The position numbers and the translations under genes are program-made. From Pseudeuparius sepicola (lineage: Eukaryota; Arthropoda; Insecta; Coleoptera; Anthribidae), in the NCBI GenBank assembly GCA_963920635.1, contig OY987306.1, positions 10,682,001 through 10,746,000 of the forward strand: DNA of 64,000 bases. Reading direction: 5' to 3'. Below the pieces are notes generated by a model. It saw only the letters and a list, made by a program, of their open reading frames with translations. It had not been told where the DNA came from and made no database searches. The first letter of the stretch is position 1; every line of letters begins with the position of its first letter. Below are positions 29,406 to 39,030 of the stretch, piece after piece.

Positions 29406-30632
29406 TTACATCATACAGCTTCTTACAGTTTCGCTCAAGGGCAAATACTCCACAACTCTATCATGAATAATGATGCAATATGCACGGGTCTTATCTGGAA
29501 ATCCTTGAGAGCTCTCAATATCCAATTTAACATCAACAGTGCTCATTTTAATTGTTTCATTGCGACGTGAGCAGTCAGTAACGAACAGCGTCGCCCGGTC
29601 TTTAAAGTCAGCATAATTAAGTAGTGGGCTCTTATCGCGCGTATTCATAAAGCTTGGGTAGAAGTCTCTGTAATTATTGTAAACTTCCAAGTAATCCCTA
29701 TTGAAATCTTGCCGCAAGCGTTCAAACGGAAAGTATTCACCGTTTATTATAAGGCGTACGTCGGAAATATTTACATGATCAAAGTATGTCGGGTCCTTTT
29801 TTGAATTTTCTTTGCGGTCGGTCTGAAAGCCAACAATAACAAACCTTGGGCTTTCTACTGTGGCAGAGGTTTTAACGGACCATATTTCTTTGGTTGCATT
29901 TACGGTCAGATTAGGTAATTCATGTAACTCCCATTTGCGAAACGGTATCAAGATGGGTTTATTACTCTTGAGGGCTTGCAATAAGTTATACTTAATTTTA
30001 TCGTTTGGTATTATATGTTTTACTTTCAGCTCGATGTTAGTAATGGCTACTTCAACCGTTAGATCTGGAGTTGTACCAGGTGTTTGTTCCAGCAATATAG
30101 AGTTTTTGTCATTTCGAGCTCTAGTTAACCGTATTGTTTGTTTACCAGAAATTGCATGTTGGTAATCGTTAAAGATGCCAAACAGGTGTTTAAGTGGAAC
30201 TCTAACACTAAACGTTGAATCTCTATTCAAAATAGTTTTTTTCCCGGGGTACAACCAACTTGAGGTGCGTTTTTCATCGGTGGGGTTGTAGCAAAGATAC
30301 GCTCTGATACTGCTTAAAATGCCGGGGTCCCTCACAGAATCTACTTCTTGTCCGTTAAGTTCGTAAGATATAGAGTCGAAGAAGAAAGCCGCGGCATTAT
30401 TAACTAATTCACAAGTGCCTTCTCCTTGTGTAGGTTTTATTTCTCCTTTAATAAAAATTGCGGCGTCATACATTAACAACCAAGCATCTCCCTGGTTAAT
30501 TGTTATTTCAATGATGTCATTATTCATAAAAGACTTGACGAAAGGATAGTAAGTACGGCTTTCTATGCGTTGGATTGACTCATCATACTTTGGACTTTGA
30601 TACACGTCGAATACATTTGGTGCCAACGACAT
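29406..30632 (-). CDS. Major capsid protein (hexon-like, double jelly-roll)
   Basis: This 408-residue protein has features of the Polinton/adintovirus hexon: IESRTYYPF near the N terminus, YDAAIFIKGEI, NNAAAFFFDSISYELNG with VRDPGI, RVPLKHLFGIF, and a second beta-rich half ending with RAYCIIIHDRVVEYLP. Such proteins form trimeric double-jelly-roll capsomers. The frame is intact. It follows the penton-like gene and a 65-residue ORF on the same strand; that small ORF overlaps its start by 50 bp. An upstream CATAAATAT (30653-30661) is a possible TATA box, and CGCTCGGATATAA directly precedes the ATG. Confidence 0.85.
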   Translation of the reverse strand: MSLAPNVFDVYQSPKYDESIQRIESRTYYPFVKSFMNNDIIEITINQGDAWLLMYDAAIFIKGEIKPTQGEGTCELVNNAAAFFFDSISYELNGQEVDSVRDPGILSSIRAYLCYNPTDEKRTSSWLYPGKKTILNRDSTFSVRVPLKHLFGIFNDYQHAISGKQTIRLTRARNDKNSILLEQTPGTTPDLTVEVAITNIELKVKHIIPNDKIKYNLLQALKSNKPILIPFRKWELHELPNLTVNATKEIWSVKTSATVESPRFVIVGFQTDRKENSKKDPTYFDHVNISDVRLIINGEYFPFERLRQDFNRDYLEVYNNYRDFYPSFMNTRDKSPLLNYADFKDRATLFVTDCSRRNETIKMSTVDVKLDIESSQGFPDKTRAYCIIIHDRVVEYLPLSETVRSCMM

Positions 30633-30780
30633 TATATCCGAGCGACTTTAAAATATTTATGCTTTTAGGTGTAGGCGCCAGGTGGCGAGGTTGACGCTTG
30701 TGAGGTTCAGACGAGAGTGTGTTTATAAAATGGTTTAACTCACTTTTATATGTGAGACCCTCACCGAAACCGAGACCCAT
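30583..30780 (-). CDS. 65-residue protein between penton and hexon genes
   Basis: The ORF starts with the ATG of a TAATG overlap with the penton stop (30778-30782) and runs 50 bp into the hexon ORF in another frame. It begins MGLGFGEGL and ends with a basic region containing PTPKSINILKSLGYNV. Its position and the start/stop overlap favour reinitiation on the penton mRNA. Similar small basic ORFs sit near capsid genes in other Mavericks, to my recollection. A minor virion or DNA-binding component is possible. Confidence 0.6.
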   Translation of the reverse strand: MGLGFGEGLTYKSELNHFINTLSSEPHKRQPRHLAPTPKSINILKSLGYNVVGTKCIRRVSKSKV

Positions 30781-31484
30781 TACAAAGGTTTTACTTCTAA
30801 TCTCACAATTATTTCTTCTCCACGGAAATTTACTAACTGAAAATTTTGATCCAAAATCGATAAGGTTATATTAATTATTTCCCGTTTAGTGACAGGTAAG
30901 TAAAGTAGGTTTCTGGGGGTTTCGTCTATGGCGTCCCCCGGATTACATACAGGAGAAAACTCGTAAATAGTATGAGTAGGTCTGTTGTTATAGTATGCTC
31001 CAGAGGTCAAATTGCTGTCAATATGTATTGTTCTGGTTTTGACGATATTCACCGGTAAATCTGATGCGTGGACACTTAGTGGGGGTAGTAAGCGATTGGA
31101 ATAACCGAGCAATGTGGCAATCGAATCTTTTGGTCGAAAATCAATCGTATATTTATCGCTGTATATTTCACACTGTAGAGTATTAGTATTGGCTTTCAAT
31201 GAAAAATCAGGTATTTCGTTAAGATTTCTTAAAATTTTAATTATTGTTGTCTCTATGGCAGCAATTTCATAAGATCCTGTGGGTATTTCTAAAACTTTCA
31301 ATTCGTTTGCTTGATCGATTAAATAAAATTTATTATTCGGTGCCTCAATATTCGGTATCGTATTATATGAATAAAACCCGAGCAACGCTAGCCCGTATTG
31401 TAAAGTTGGGTCTAAATAAATGGAATTATTGTAATCAACCGAGAGCACAGAGTTGTAGCCTTTCAACGTGAATAACAACGACAT
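30780..31484 (-). CDS. Minor capsid protein (penton-like, single jelly-roll)
   Basis: This 234-residue protein is beta-rich and contains the family pattern FRPKDSIATLLGY in the middle and INITLSILDQN...LVNFRGEEIIVRL at the C terminus, typical of Polinton/adintovirus penton-like proteins. The single jelly-roll protein forms the fivefold vertices of the capsid. TTTATAAAAAG at 31511-31521 (minus strand) lies 27-37 bp upstream of the ATG and overlaps the protease stop region, so it has its own promoter. The stop overlaps the next ATG. Confidence 0.85.
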   Translation of the reverse strand: MSLLFTLKGYNSVLSVDYNNSIYLDPTLQYGLALLGFYSYNTIPNIEAPNNKFYLIDQANELKVLEIPTGSYEIAAIETTIIKILRNLNEIPDFSLKANTNTLQCEIYSDKYTIDFRPKDSIATLLGYSNRLLPPLSVHASDLPVNIVKTRTIHIDSNLTSGAYYNNRPTHTIYEFSPVCNPGDAIDETPRNLLYLPVTKREIINITLSILDQNFQLVNFRGEEIIVRLEVKPL

Positions 31485-31504
31485 GACTAATAGTTTTAAG
31501 TCGG

Positions 31505-31864
31505 TCAGCTCTTTTTATAAAGAAATTCGAGACAAAGATGTCCACAATTTATTTCATTAAATTTTTGATATGCATCGTTATTATATACAATCTTAACTTT
31601 TCCTAAATATTTAACAAGTTCCGTCGGTGGTTTTAAGTTACCGTAACTATCAAAGTATTCAACAATATTATTATCTTTCTTATATGCTACCCAGTGAGTG
31701 CCTCTATTGTTTTTAACATCTAAATTAATAATTGCCGATTCATACGCATGTGGTTTGCTTGGAAGTGCATCTCTCATGAATACACCTCTAAAATATGACA
31801 ACTTTAATTTCCTGGCAAATTTTTCGAGGTCAACGTTAGTTAATGGTCTCTTGGGTAGCTTCAC
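31505..31864 (-). CDS. PRO: Adenain/Ulp1-like cysteine protease without ATG
   Basis: The 119-codon frame begins at a GTG overlapping the stop of the upstream PLA2 gene (GTGA, 31861-31864) and has no in-frame ATG before residue 30. The conserved protease order is present: H57 in THWVAY, D72 in YFDSYG, Q100, and C107 in NCGHLC. Adenain-type proteases mature capsid proteins of adenoviruses and Polintons. An A AAA AAC heptamer at 31876-31870 sits in the upstream frame, and a -1 slip there enters exactly this frame, so the protease may be made as a frameshift fusion. The catalytic domain is intact. Confidence 0.85.
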   Translation of the reverse strand: MKLPKRPLTNVDLEKFARKLKLSYFRGVFMRDALPSKPHAYESAIINLDVKNNRGTHWVAYKKDNNIVEYFDSYGNLKPPTELVKYLGKVKIVYNNDAYQKFNEINCGHLCLEFLYKKS

Positions 31865-32634
31865 TGGGAGTTTTTTTGTTTCCTTAAAAATAAACCAAAG
31901 CCTCGCTTGTTTTTTCTCAAGTAAAGCCCCGATCCGATTGCTTCCATCGCTTTGTTATGACGTTTTTGTTCTTCCACCTTTTTCTGCATATCTTTCGCAG
32001 CGATAACTGTTTTAGCAATCGCGCTAGCACCACCTGCCACCGATCCAAGAGCTCCCAAAGCACCTAGGATTGGAATCAAAGGAAGAAAGCCACCGCTCGC
32101 CTCAAAAGGAATTATTCTGGGGATTCGCACTTTATTCTTTCCACCTACTTTTTTAACTGCCAAACGTGCCGCTTTAATTGCAGCTAGTGTGGTTTTCTTA
32201 ATTCCTTTTTCATTATTAAGTTGATTTCCGTTAAATGATTTTTTCAATGATTTTTCAACCTTTTTCACTATATCGCGTTTGAATGATTTTTTTAAGCCCT
32301 TACCTAACTTGCGTTTAGTTTTCATTGTTGTAGTAACAAACCAAGCAGCTGCCTTTTCACCTAGTTTTGCGTCCTTAGACTTAACTCTTTGCCAAGCTTT
32401 ATTTTCTAACACTCGATCGGCTTTATGTCGATCCTCTAAAGAGGAAGATTTCGAATATTCTATGTCGTGTTCCTTGCATGCAGCGTCGAGAGGGTTTATG
32501 CCAGGGTCTCCCCTAGCTAATCTCTTGTTTAGCTTAGTTCCAGGTCCGCAATATTGATATCCAGGAACGTGCAACTCAACTGGTAGATTACTGATAAGGG
32601 TATTAACCAAACCGTCTCCTGTGAATGATAACAT
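31861..32634 (-). CDS. Phospholipase A2-domain virion protein
   Basis: This 257-residue protein has an N-terminal secreted-type/parvoviral PLA2 core. The calcium loop YCGPGT is at 28-33 and the catalytic His-Asp at 56-57 in CKEHDIEY. A long Lys-rich region (about 80-175), a Gly/Ala-rich hydrophobic segment (about 180-206) and a basic tail with repeated YLRK.KRGFGLFLRK follow. Parvovirus VP1 uses such a domain to breach endosomes; a similar entry role here is inference. The promoter is strong: TATAAATAT at about 32664-32673, then TTCAGTC about 30 bp on, matching the arthropod initiator. The stop overlaps the protease frame. Confidence 0.85.
   Translation of the reverse strand: MLSFTGDGLVNTLISNLPVELHVPGYQYCGPGTKLNKRLARGDPGINPLDAACKEHDIEYSKSSSLEDRHKADRVLENKAWQRVKSKDAKLGEKAAAWFVTTTMKTKRKLGKGLKKSFKRDIVKKVEKSLKKSFNGNQLNNEKGIKKTTLAAIKAARLAVKKVGGKNKVRIPRIIPFEASGGFLPLIPILGALGALGSVAGGASAIAKTVIAAKDMQKKVEEQKRHNKAMEAIGSGLYLRKNKRGFGLFLRKQKNSQ
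31870..31876 (-). promoter_or_regulatory. Candidate -1 ribosomal frameshift site A AAA AAC
   Basis: In the PLA2 gene, the codons CAA AAA AAC contain the slippery heptamer A AAA AAC in the correct zero-frame register, two codons before the TGA stop. The -1 frame continues open into the protease. A canonical pseudoknot downstream was not evident by eye. Confidence 0.6.
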
Positions 32635-33177
32635 TAGACTGAATGCAGGTCTTTACATGAAAATATATTTATAAGTTCCAATTTATTTTCCTTGAATTTA
32701 TTCAACTGTTTACCGCAAATATTTATATCCGAGCGCGTTAAGATTTCACTTAAACGAACCTCGGGAAAGTGTGTTTATATAAATTCTGTACAGTATAATT
32801 TCGTATAATAAAACGACTTTATTACACACCCGCTTTAATTCACCGCCACATAAACATCGAATCATCGAGGTCTGCGCTGGATAAATCTTAATTTTAATTT
32901 AAATAAAGTTTAAAACACTGGCACGTAGCCTGTAAATATTTAAGGTAGTATAATTTTCAATTTAGATTGAGCGTTGCAACTGATGACTCATAACCGCTAT
33001 TTATGAATGGGTTATTATTTCACGTTTTAAACAGAGTACGTTGCTGTCTTTTATTGCTATCGAATTATGGATCGCTTGATCCAGTTACTTTGTGAGTCAT
33101 ACCATTGTTGTTTATTTACAGCAAATAAAGATTGGAATTTGAATTATTTGTTTTATTTACAACAGTTTATCATTACT
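32635..33177. other. Polinton right-arm spacer with promoter motifs
   Basis: It contains the PLA2-gene promoter (TATAAATAT, 32664-32673) and a second minus-strand motif CGCTCGGATATAAAT at 32721-32734 that resembles the sequence just before the hexon ATG. No ORF of note is seen. AT-rich sequence then runs to the right TIR. Confidence 0.5.
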
Positions 33178-34079
33178 CATAATAAAATACTGGCTGATGT
33201 TTAAACCTTTATTAAAAATAATGAGATATTTTCAAACACAGGCATGATGCTTTTATATTCCTTTATTAAGTACGTTTTATGACTAATACAAGATTATAAC
33301 ACAAATTACTATTTGAAGAATTCCATGTTAATTTTCTATTCCCCCAATGACCATATTTCAAACTGATTGGCCTTGTGTTTTCCCATATCCAGTTGTCCTT
33401 TGTAAACCAACGCGTATTTTTCACTGGAAAAATGTTCGAGGCACGGTTTGAACGCCTGTGTCACTCTGTTCGGCAGGAAAACGACACTCTCCTCCAACTC
33501 CAGCAAAATGGTCTCCCCGAACGTCGTTTGCACCACCTTGCCCGAGAGAATTTTCATCGGCACGCCTTCATCCAATTCCACTAACTTTACCGTCGGTTTC
33601 TGAGACAAGCAACCAACTTTGTTGATGGTTTCCAAATCCATTTTACTGCAAGCCATCTTCGGCTACTGAACTCCAAACAGCAAACTCTGTCTTTTATCAA
33701 AGCTAGAGGGGTGGGGCTAATGGAAATGCCTTCCCACCCAAATTCCCAGAAGCCACTCTAGCTTTGACCTCTAAGCCTCCTTGAAGCGATTCAACCTTGA
33801 AGCGCGGAAACCTTGAAGCTATTCTAAACACGCCCCCCTTCAATTCCCAGAAATTAACCTTGAAGCGATTCTCGGAAATTAACCTTGAAGCTATTCTAGG
33901 AAACCACGCCCCTTGACCTTGTACATCAATTCCCAGAAATTAACCTTGAAGCGGTTCTCGGAAATTAACCTTGAAGCTATTCTAGCCACGCCCCTTGACC
34001 TTGAACACCCCATCGCGACTTCGCAACAACGACGACCTTGGCGGCCATTTTGGACTCGTACCCGCTTTGACTCACTACT
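33178..34079 (-). repeat. Polinton right terminal inverted repeat
   Basis: This is the 902 bp complement of the left TIR, with no net length difference and few substitutions. It carries the second copy of the TIR gene and of the CTTCAAGGT array. It ends CTCACTACT and is followed by the TSD copy AAGAAT. Confidence 0.95.
33336..33656 (-). CDS. TIR-encoded OB-like small protein, right copy
   Basis: This copy differs from the left copy at two residues: MACSK instead of MVCSK at the N terminus, and GKHK instead of GKNK near the C terminus. It points away from the right end toward the interior, as the left copy does. Two intact copies within nearly identical TIRs suggest recent TIR homogenisation and ongoing selection up to insertion. 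Confidence 0.8.
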   Translation of the reverse strand: MACSKMDLETINKVGCLSQKPTVKLVELDEGVPMKILSGKVVQTTFGETILLELEESVVFLPNRVTQAFKPCLEHFSSEKYALVYKGQLDMGKHKANQFEIWSLGE

Positions 34080-34085
34080 AAGAAT
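34080..34085 (+). repeat. Polinton target-site duplication, right
   Basis: AAGAAT is identical to 14486-14491. Confidence 0.95.
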
Positions 34086-35087
34086 TATAATAATTAGTCA
34101 ACAAGCAAGCAAAGTCCAGCAGGACGACAATTCAGAAAGTTTCAGTAGTTCAGATTCAGAAAATTGTCACAACTTACCTTTAAGAGTCACTAAAATGGAT
34201 TTTGATTTTAAAACAGCAACTCAACTCTTAACAGAATTTTCGGGGGAGCTGACAAAGTTATTGATTTTTTAGACACTGCAGAATATTATCATGATTCCCT
34301 TAAGGACGAAACTAACAAAAATTCATTACTCCAATTTATTTTGAAAACCAAACTAAAAGGTAAAGCAAAAAATTCTATTATAACTACACCTAAAAATTTC
34401 ACAGAACTTAAGACCTACCTCACTGATCGATTTAAGCCACGAAAAACTTTAGCATCAATTCAATCCGAACTAAGTAAAACCAAACAAGCAGAAAAATGTA
34501 TCTCAATTTATGCCTCCGAAATAGAATCTCTCATTAGTGATTTAAACATAGTTAGTCTGAACTCTCAAAGTAGCAGTGCCCGAGAGTCAATAATTCATCT
34601 AAACGATCAACATGCTCTTAATTGTTTCAAAGCAGGTTTGAATAGGGAAATAAAAACAGTCGTGTTGGCCTCTAGACCCCAAAGTTTCACTGAAGCTGTG
34701 GAAATCGCCCTAGATGCGGAATGTTCTCAAAGTCCTTCGCAAAATAACGTTTACCGTATAAATCGACAATATAACATAAGGGGAAGAAATAATAGGTACT
34801 CAGGAAATTTTAGAGGAAATTATCGCGGACATGGACAGAACCAGTTTAGAGGACAAAGCAGCGTACCTAGCGGTTCGTACAATGGTCACATAGGTCGCGG
34901 CAGAAGTAATTTTAGAGGTAATTTCAATCACTCTTATCGCGGAAATCGTAATTTCAGATACAACAGGTATAGGGGAAATCAAAATATTCGCTTTATTGAA
35001 AGGAACGATTCAAATCCGGGAAACGAGCTGAGCCAACTTCCACTGAATCAGTCGGCAACAGTAGGAGAGTTGGTCACCCGAAACTAA
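34086..35087 (+). pseudogene. Gypsy gag, 3' part
   Basis: The gag frame interrupted by the Polinton resumes at 34086 and ends prematurely at 34272. The proper frame continues from about 34250 through 35087, so a one-base loss in the G run near 34242 has shifted it. The following region has a capsid-like helical part (LKTYLTDRFKPRKTLASIQ) and a long RG/NFRG-rich, RNA-binding tail (about 34760-34990) in place of a zinc knuckle. It is clearly Gag by position and composition. Confidence 0.7.
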
Positions 35088-35116
35088 TTTGCATAACCAC
35101 AAATAATTCAAACTAT

Positions 35117-35398
35117 GTGAATATTTACTGTGAAATGACAGGTAAAATCACATCTTTCTTAATAGACTCAGGAGCCGATGTAAGTCTTTGCAAAGTTGGC
35201 ATAGTAAACAAATCACAAAAATATTTCCCTGGAGAAAAATGCGAAATAGGTGGTATAACTCCTCACAAACTTTACACTTTAGGTCTCACTGCAACAAATT
35301 TAGTCGTAAGAAACAAAGTTTTCTCACAAGAATTTCATTTGATAGACGATAACTTTCCTATTCTTACGGATGGCATAATAGGTAGAGATTTTTTATAA
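35117..35398 (+). pseudogene. Gypsy aspartic protease
   Basis: The frame contains FLIDSGADVSLC with the catalytic aspartate of retroviral-type proteases, and later DGIIGRDFL, the conserved (I/L)(L/I)GRDFL motif. It is normally translated as part of Pol; here it sits in its own frame between gag and RT, with a stop at 35396-35398. Confidence 0.75.
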
Positions 35399-35472
35399 AT
35401 TATACGTGTTTTATTGACTATCTTACTTGGTCATTCACTATACATACGAATCATACTCAAATAACACTCCCC

Positions 35473-36426
35473 ATGAAAACAAAATTACCGCTCGTCGACA
35501 AAATAACTATCCCAGCGCGAACCAAATTAATCCAAGCCGTAAATAAACACATTAGCGAAGATAGTATAATTCTTAATAAAGAAATAACCCCAGGTGTATT
35601 TTTAAGTAACACTCTAGTACCTAGTAAGGGCATCCCTCATGTTTTCTTGGTAAACACAACCAGTGAAGATGTAATTATCGATAATAATTTTAGCGTAGAT
35701 GTGGAACCCATTGCAAATTATGAATTATGTGTTATTACTGACACAAGTAGTGCGCAAGACGTTGCGCACAGATCAGCAAAACTGCTTAATAACATACGAT
35801 TACAAGGTGAGGACAATAAGGCTAACAAAACTATTCTAGATATTTGCATGAATTATAACGACATATTTTATTTGGAAGGTGATAAACTTCCGGCAAACAA
35901 TTTCTACAAACAAAAAATTTCATTGCTTGATGAAAATCCAGTTTTTATAAAAAATTACAGATTGCCCCATTCCCAGAAGGAAGAAATAAAAAATCAAGTT
36001 TCACAGTTATTACGCGATGATATTATCGAACCCTCCATAAGTTCATATAATTCACCATTGTTAATAGTAAAAAAGAAATCGGAGGACGAAAATAAAAAAT
36101 GGAGATTGGTGGTAGATTTTAGACAACTAAACAAAAAAATAGTAACAGATAAATTTCCATTGCCCCGTATAGAAGATATTCTTGATCAATTAGGTAGAGC
36201 GAAATATTTCAGTACTTTAGATTTGGCAAGTTCATTCCACCAGATAGAGTTAGAAAAAAAATCTCGCCCTCTCACAGCGTTCTCATCTGACTCAGGTCAT
36301 TATCATTTTAAAAGACTTCCTTTTGGTCTTAATATTTCAACAAATAGTTTTTCCAGAATGATTAGCATAGCTATGGCCGGACTGGACGCAGACGCTTTCT
36401 TATATGTAGAAGAAAATTCATTGTGA
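35473..36426 (+). pseudogene. Gypsy reverse transcriptase, truncated
   Basis: The ORF holds a linker, then RT fingers/palm motifs: KKKSEDENKKWRLVVDFRQLN, FPLPRIEDILDQLG, YFSTLDLASSFHQ (with the first catalytic Asp) and FKRLPFGL. The sequence stops at AFLYV, just where the YVDD box should continue. The next bases belong to the end of RNase H, so the second and third catalytic aspartates and the thumb, connection and most of RNase H are deleted. The junction lies near 36408. Confidence 0.85.
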
Positions 36427-38087
36427 TAACAGATCACAGACCTTTAGTCGGTTTATTCAGCCACAAAAATCCTTCTTCAAAATTGACGCGAATACGCTTA
36501 GAATTACAGGATTATGATTTTGAAATACAGTACAAACCAGGCTCAGCCAATACTAATGCGGATGCTTTATCAAGAATTCGAGTAGATTCAGATATGTTAA
36601 AAGCACTAATACCAACAACTGTAGCAGTGACAACTCGCTCTATGGCAAAAAACGATATTATCGGTCCAAATGGCAATCAAAAGTCACTAAACATACCAAG
36701 CCAACAGCCTGATCAACTGGGGACTTGGGAAGTGACGTCATTAACCGAAATTACAAAATTAGGGAAACTAAAATTCAATATTATTGACAAGCGCGCTAAC
36801 TATCAAAATAAATTTAAAAATAATATTGAAATAGGAGAGAAAGATGTTAAAATTACACTACTGAGCGATAATCTGGAACAAAACTTAGGTACTGTTCTGG
36901 AGAAACTTGTAGCGATGAATTTTAAAAAGCTAGCACTTTCGTTAAAAGACAATATATTTGCTTATTTAGAAGTCATGACTTTCAAAGAAATGTATAATGA
37001 AATATATAAAAAATACGACTCCGGAATAATTATTTTGTTATATGAACCCCCAATTAAGGTAGAATCAAAAAGATTACAAAATGAGCTCATAGAAAAATAC
37101 CATAATTCTTTATTGGGAGGACACACCGGTGTGAAGAGAACAATTAATAAATTAAAACAAAAATATATATGGAAGAATATGTCAAAAATGGTAAAAAAGT
37201 TCATATCTAATTGCGAGAAATGTCATAAAAATAAGGTAACTAGGCACACAATTGAACCAATGGTCATTACAGAAACTCCGTCGACTAGTTTTGAAAATAT
37301 CTCAGTAGACACAGTAGGACCATTAAAAATCACAGAAAACAATAACCGTTACATCTTAACTATACAATGCAATCTAACTAAATTCATTCAAGCTATACCT
37401 TTAGAAAGTAAACACTCTAAAAGCATAGCCAAAGCGTTATTTGAAGACTTTATGTTAAAATTTGGAATTCCAAAAATTTTGAAAACAGATCTAGGCACAG
37501 AATACATAAACGAAACTCAAAAATTAATTAATAAGTCACTAGATATAAAGCATAGCACTTCAACTGCTTTTCATCATGAAACTGTAGGTAGCTTAGAGAG
37601 AAATCACAGAGTTCTAAACGAATATTTAATCACATACTCAAATGGCTCAATTTGGGACACATTTTTGCAATACTTCGTTTTTGCCTATAACACAACCCCT
37701 CATTCGGTAACGAACTACTCTCCTTATGAATTAGTATTTGGAAAAATTCCAAACTTACCAAATGATATTTACAGTACATCTAACCCTGATAATTACGCAG
37801 ATGAATTAAAATATAGACTAAATGAAGCACATAAGAGAATTCAGGAGCTACACAACAACGCTAAAACAAAGTCTAAGTCAGAGTACGACGAAAAAGTTAA
37901 TCCTTCAAACTTTCGCATTGGAGATTTGGTGTTATTAAAAAGAGGTTTTCAATATAAATTAGATAGCCCCTATAAAGGTCCATTTAAAATCATAAAACAA
38001 AATGGTGTAAATTCAACTATTCTAAATCAAAACGTAGAACAAACTGTTCACAATAACAGACTGAAATTGTACAAAAAAGGTGATTAA
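36408..38087 (+). pseudogene. Gypsy RNase H end and integrase
   Basis: The frame begins with the RNase H C terminus (VITDHRPLVGLF, then YKPGSANTNADALSRI). After a spacer comes the integrase HHCC zinc domain (HNSLLGGHTGVKRT...CEKCHKNK). The core domain has D in SVDTVGPL, D in KTDLGTEY and E in SLERNHR. A C-terminal region ends in basic residues. The integrase reading frame is intact, but upstream Pol is deleted, so the copy is defective. Confidence 0.85.
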
Positions 38088-38298
38088 TTGCTTGCTTGTT
38101 TAAAAAAAAAGAAGATAATTTTTTTTTATATAAGTTCTTAGATAAGAAATACTCTATTATGTATTTATACTTGTAATAATAATTATATTTAATTAAGTTA
38201 TATAATATTACAAACATAGGGTATAATATTCATAACATAATACATTTATTGGGTTAAATAGGAATAGATATTAAGCAAACTTTTCGAAAGGGGAAAGG

Positions 38299-38435
38299 TG
38301 TAGTGCCTTCTTATAATTATCATTATCATTATCCATATCGTTATTTTATTTATTAGTTTAAACATAAATATAGCTATTCAGCAGTTTAGAATGTAGGACA
38401 CTAAAGTAGGTAACTATAACAATTATTGTATATGT
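38299..38435 (+). repeat. Gypsy 3' LTR, truncated
   Basis: The 137 bp are essentially identical to 13785-13921. They are preceded by a polypurine tract (AAAGGGGAAAGG). The similarity stops at 38435, whereas the 5' LTR continues about 70 bp further, so the 3' end of this LTR has been lost and no gypsy TSD is visible. Confidence 0.75.
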
Positions 38436-39030
38436 ATAACTAAATAAATTGTTAAAAAGCGTCGAAAAAGTGAGGTTCTGAAACAATGTCATCGACGTTA
38501 ATTCAACTAATGGCCACTTGGCGCTTTGAATTCCCAATTATAATGGCTTACTTTAGTGTCGCATTTTGAGATAATCGCGAATCGGGACATTCTCTTAGAC
38601 ATCGGATTTTCGAGGTTCTTTTTGGTACTGTAGCAAAGTACGAGACTCAATTTAATTAAGAGATTTACCACACCTCCTTCGATTTTTAGAACGGCTCCAT
38701 TTGAGGTTGTCGAAAGACCTTTGCAAAAAAAATCGCCAATGTCCGTGGGCACTTTCAATTAATTTTGCCGTAAACTGAAAAATTTACTTTTAAATGCAGG
38801 CCAAACACTTTACTGTAACCTAACCTTCCCCCCGCTGAGCCTTCTAGAGTGAAACTAAAGTAGGTAGATTACTTGCCAGTCATGGAAAGGCACCTAGGGT
38901 TATTAATTCCACTCCTGTCCAATAAATCTAACTAAGTACTTATTTTGGAATAAAACGTGGTAAGGATTTACCGGGTCATCCTGTTTTAACCAACCTTCCC
39001 TTACAGCAGTTGAAAAATTTTCTATAAACT
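38436..39030. other. Intergenic DNA
   Basis: No recognised gene or repeat. A minus-strand frame (38507-38758) has no known motif and is not called. Confidence 0.4.

Larger units (their letters stand above)
14492..34079. mobile_element. Polinton/Maverick element, 19.6 kb
   Basis: The element is bounded by 902 bp inverted repeats beginning AGTAGTGAGTC and flanked by the 6 bp TSD AAGAAT. It carries the hallmark genes: protein-primed DNA polymerase B, retroviral-type integrase, A32-like ATPase, adenain-like protease, double- and single-jelly-roll capsid proteins, plus accessory genes. This composition defines Polintons, which are thought to replicate as integrating virus-like elements. The copy has point lesions in polB, the integrase and one accessory ORF. 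Genes are arranged in two broadly opposing blocks with a few inversions. Confidence 0.97.
13785..38435 (+). mobile_element. Ty3/gypsy retrotransposon, deleted and hosting the Polinton
   Basis: The order is 5' LTR, primer-binding site, gag (14056-14491), Polinton insertion (14492-34079), the rest of gag (34086-35087), aspartic protease, RT, an internal deletion at about 36408, the RNase H end, integrase, a polypurine tract (about 38286-38298) and a 3' LTR fragment. Without the Polinton, the remaining gypsy would be about 5 kb. Frameshifts in gag and the RT/RNase H deletion make it defective. Confidence 0.85.
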
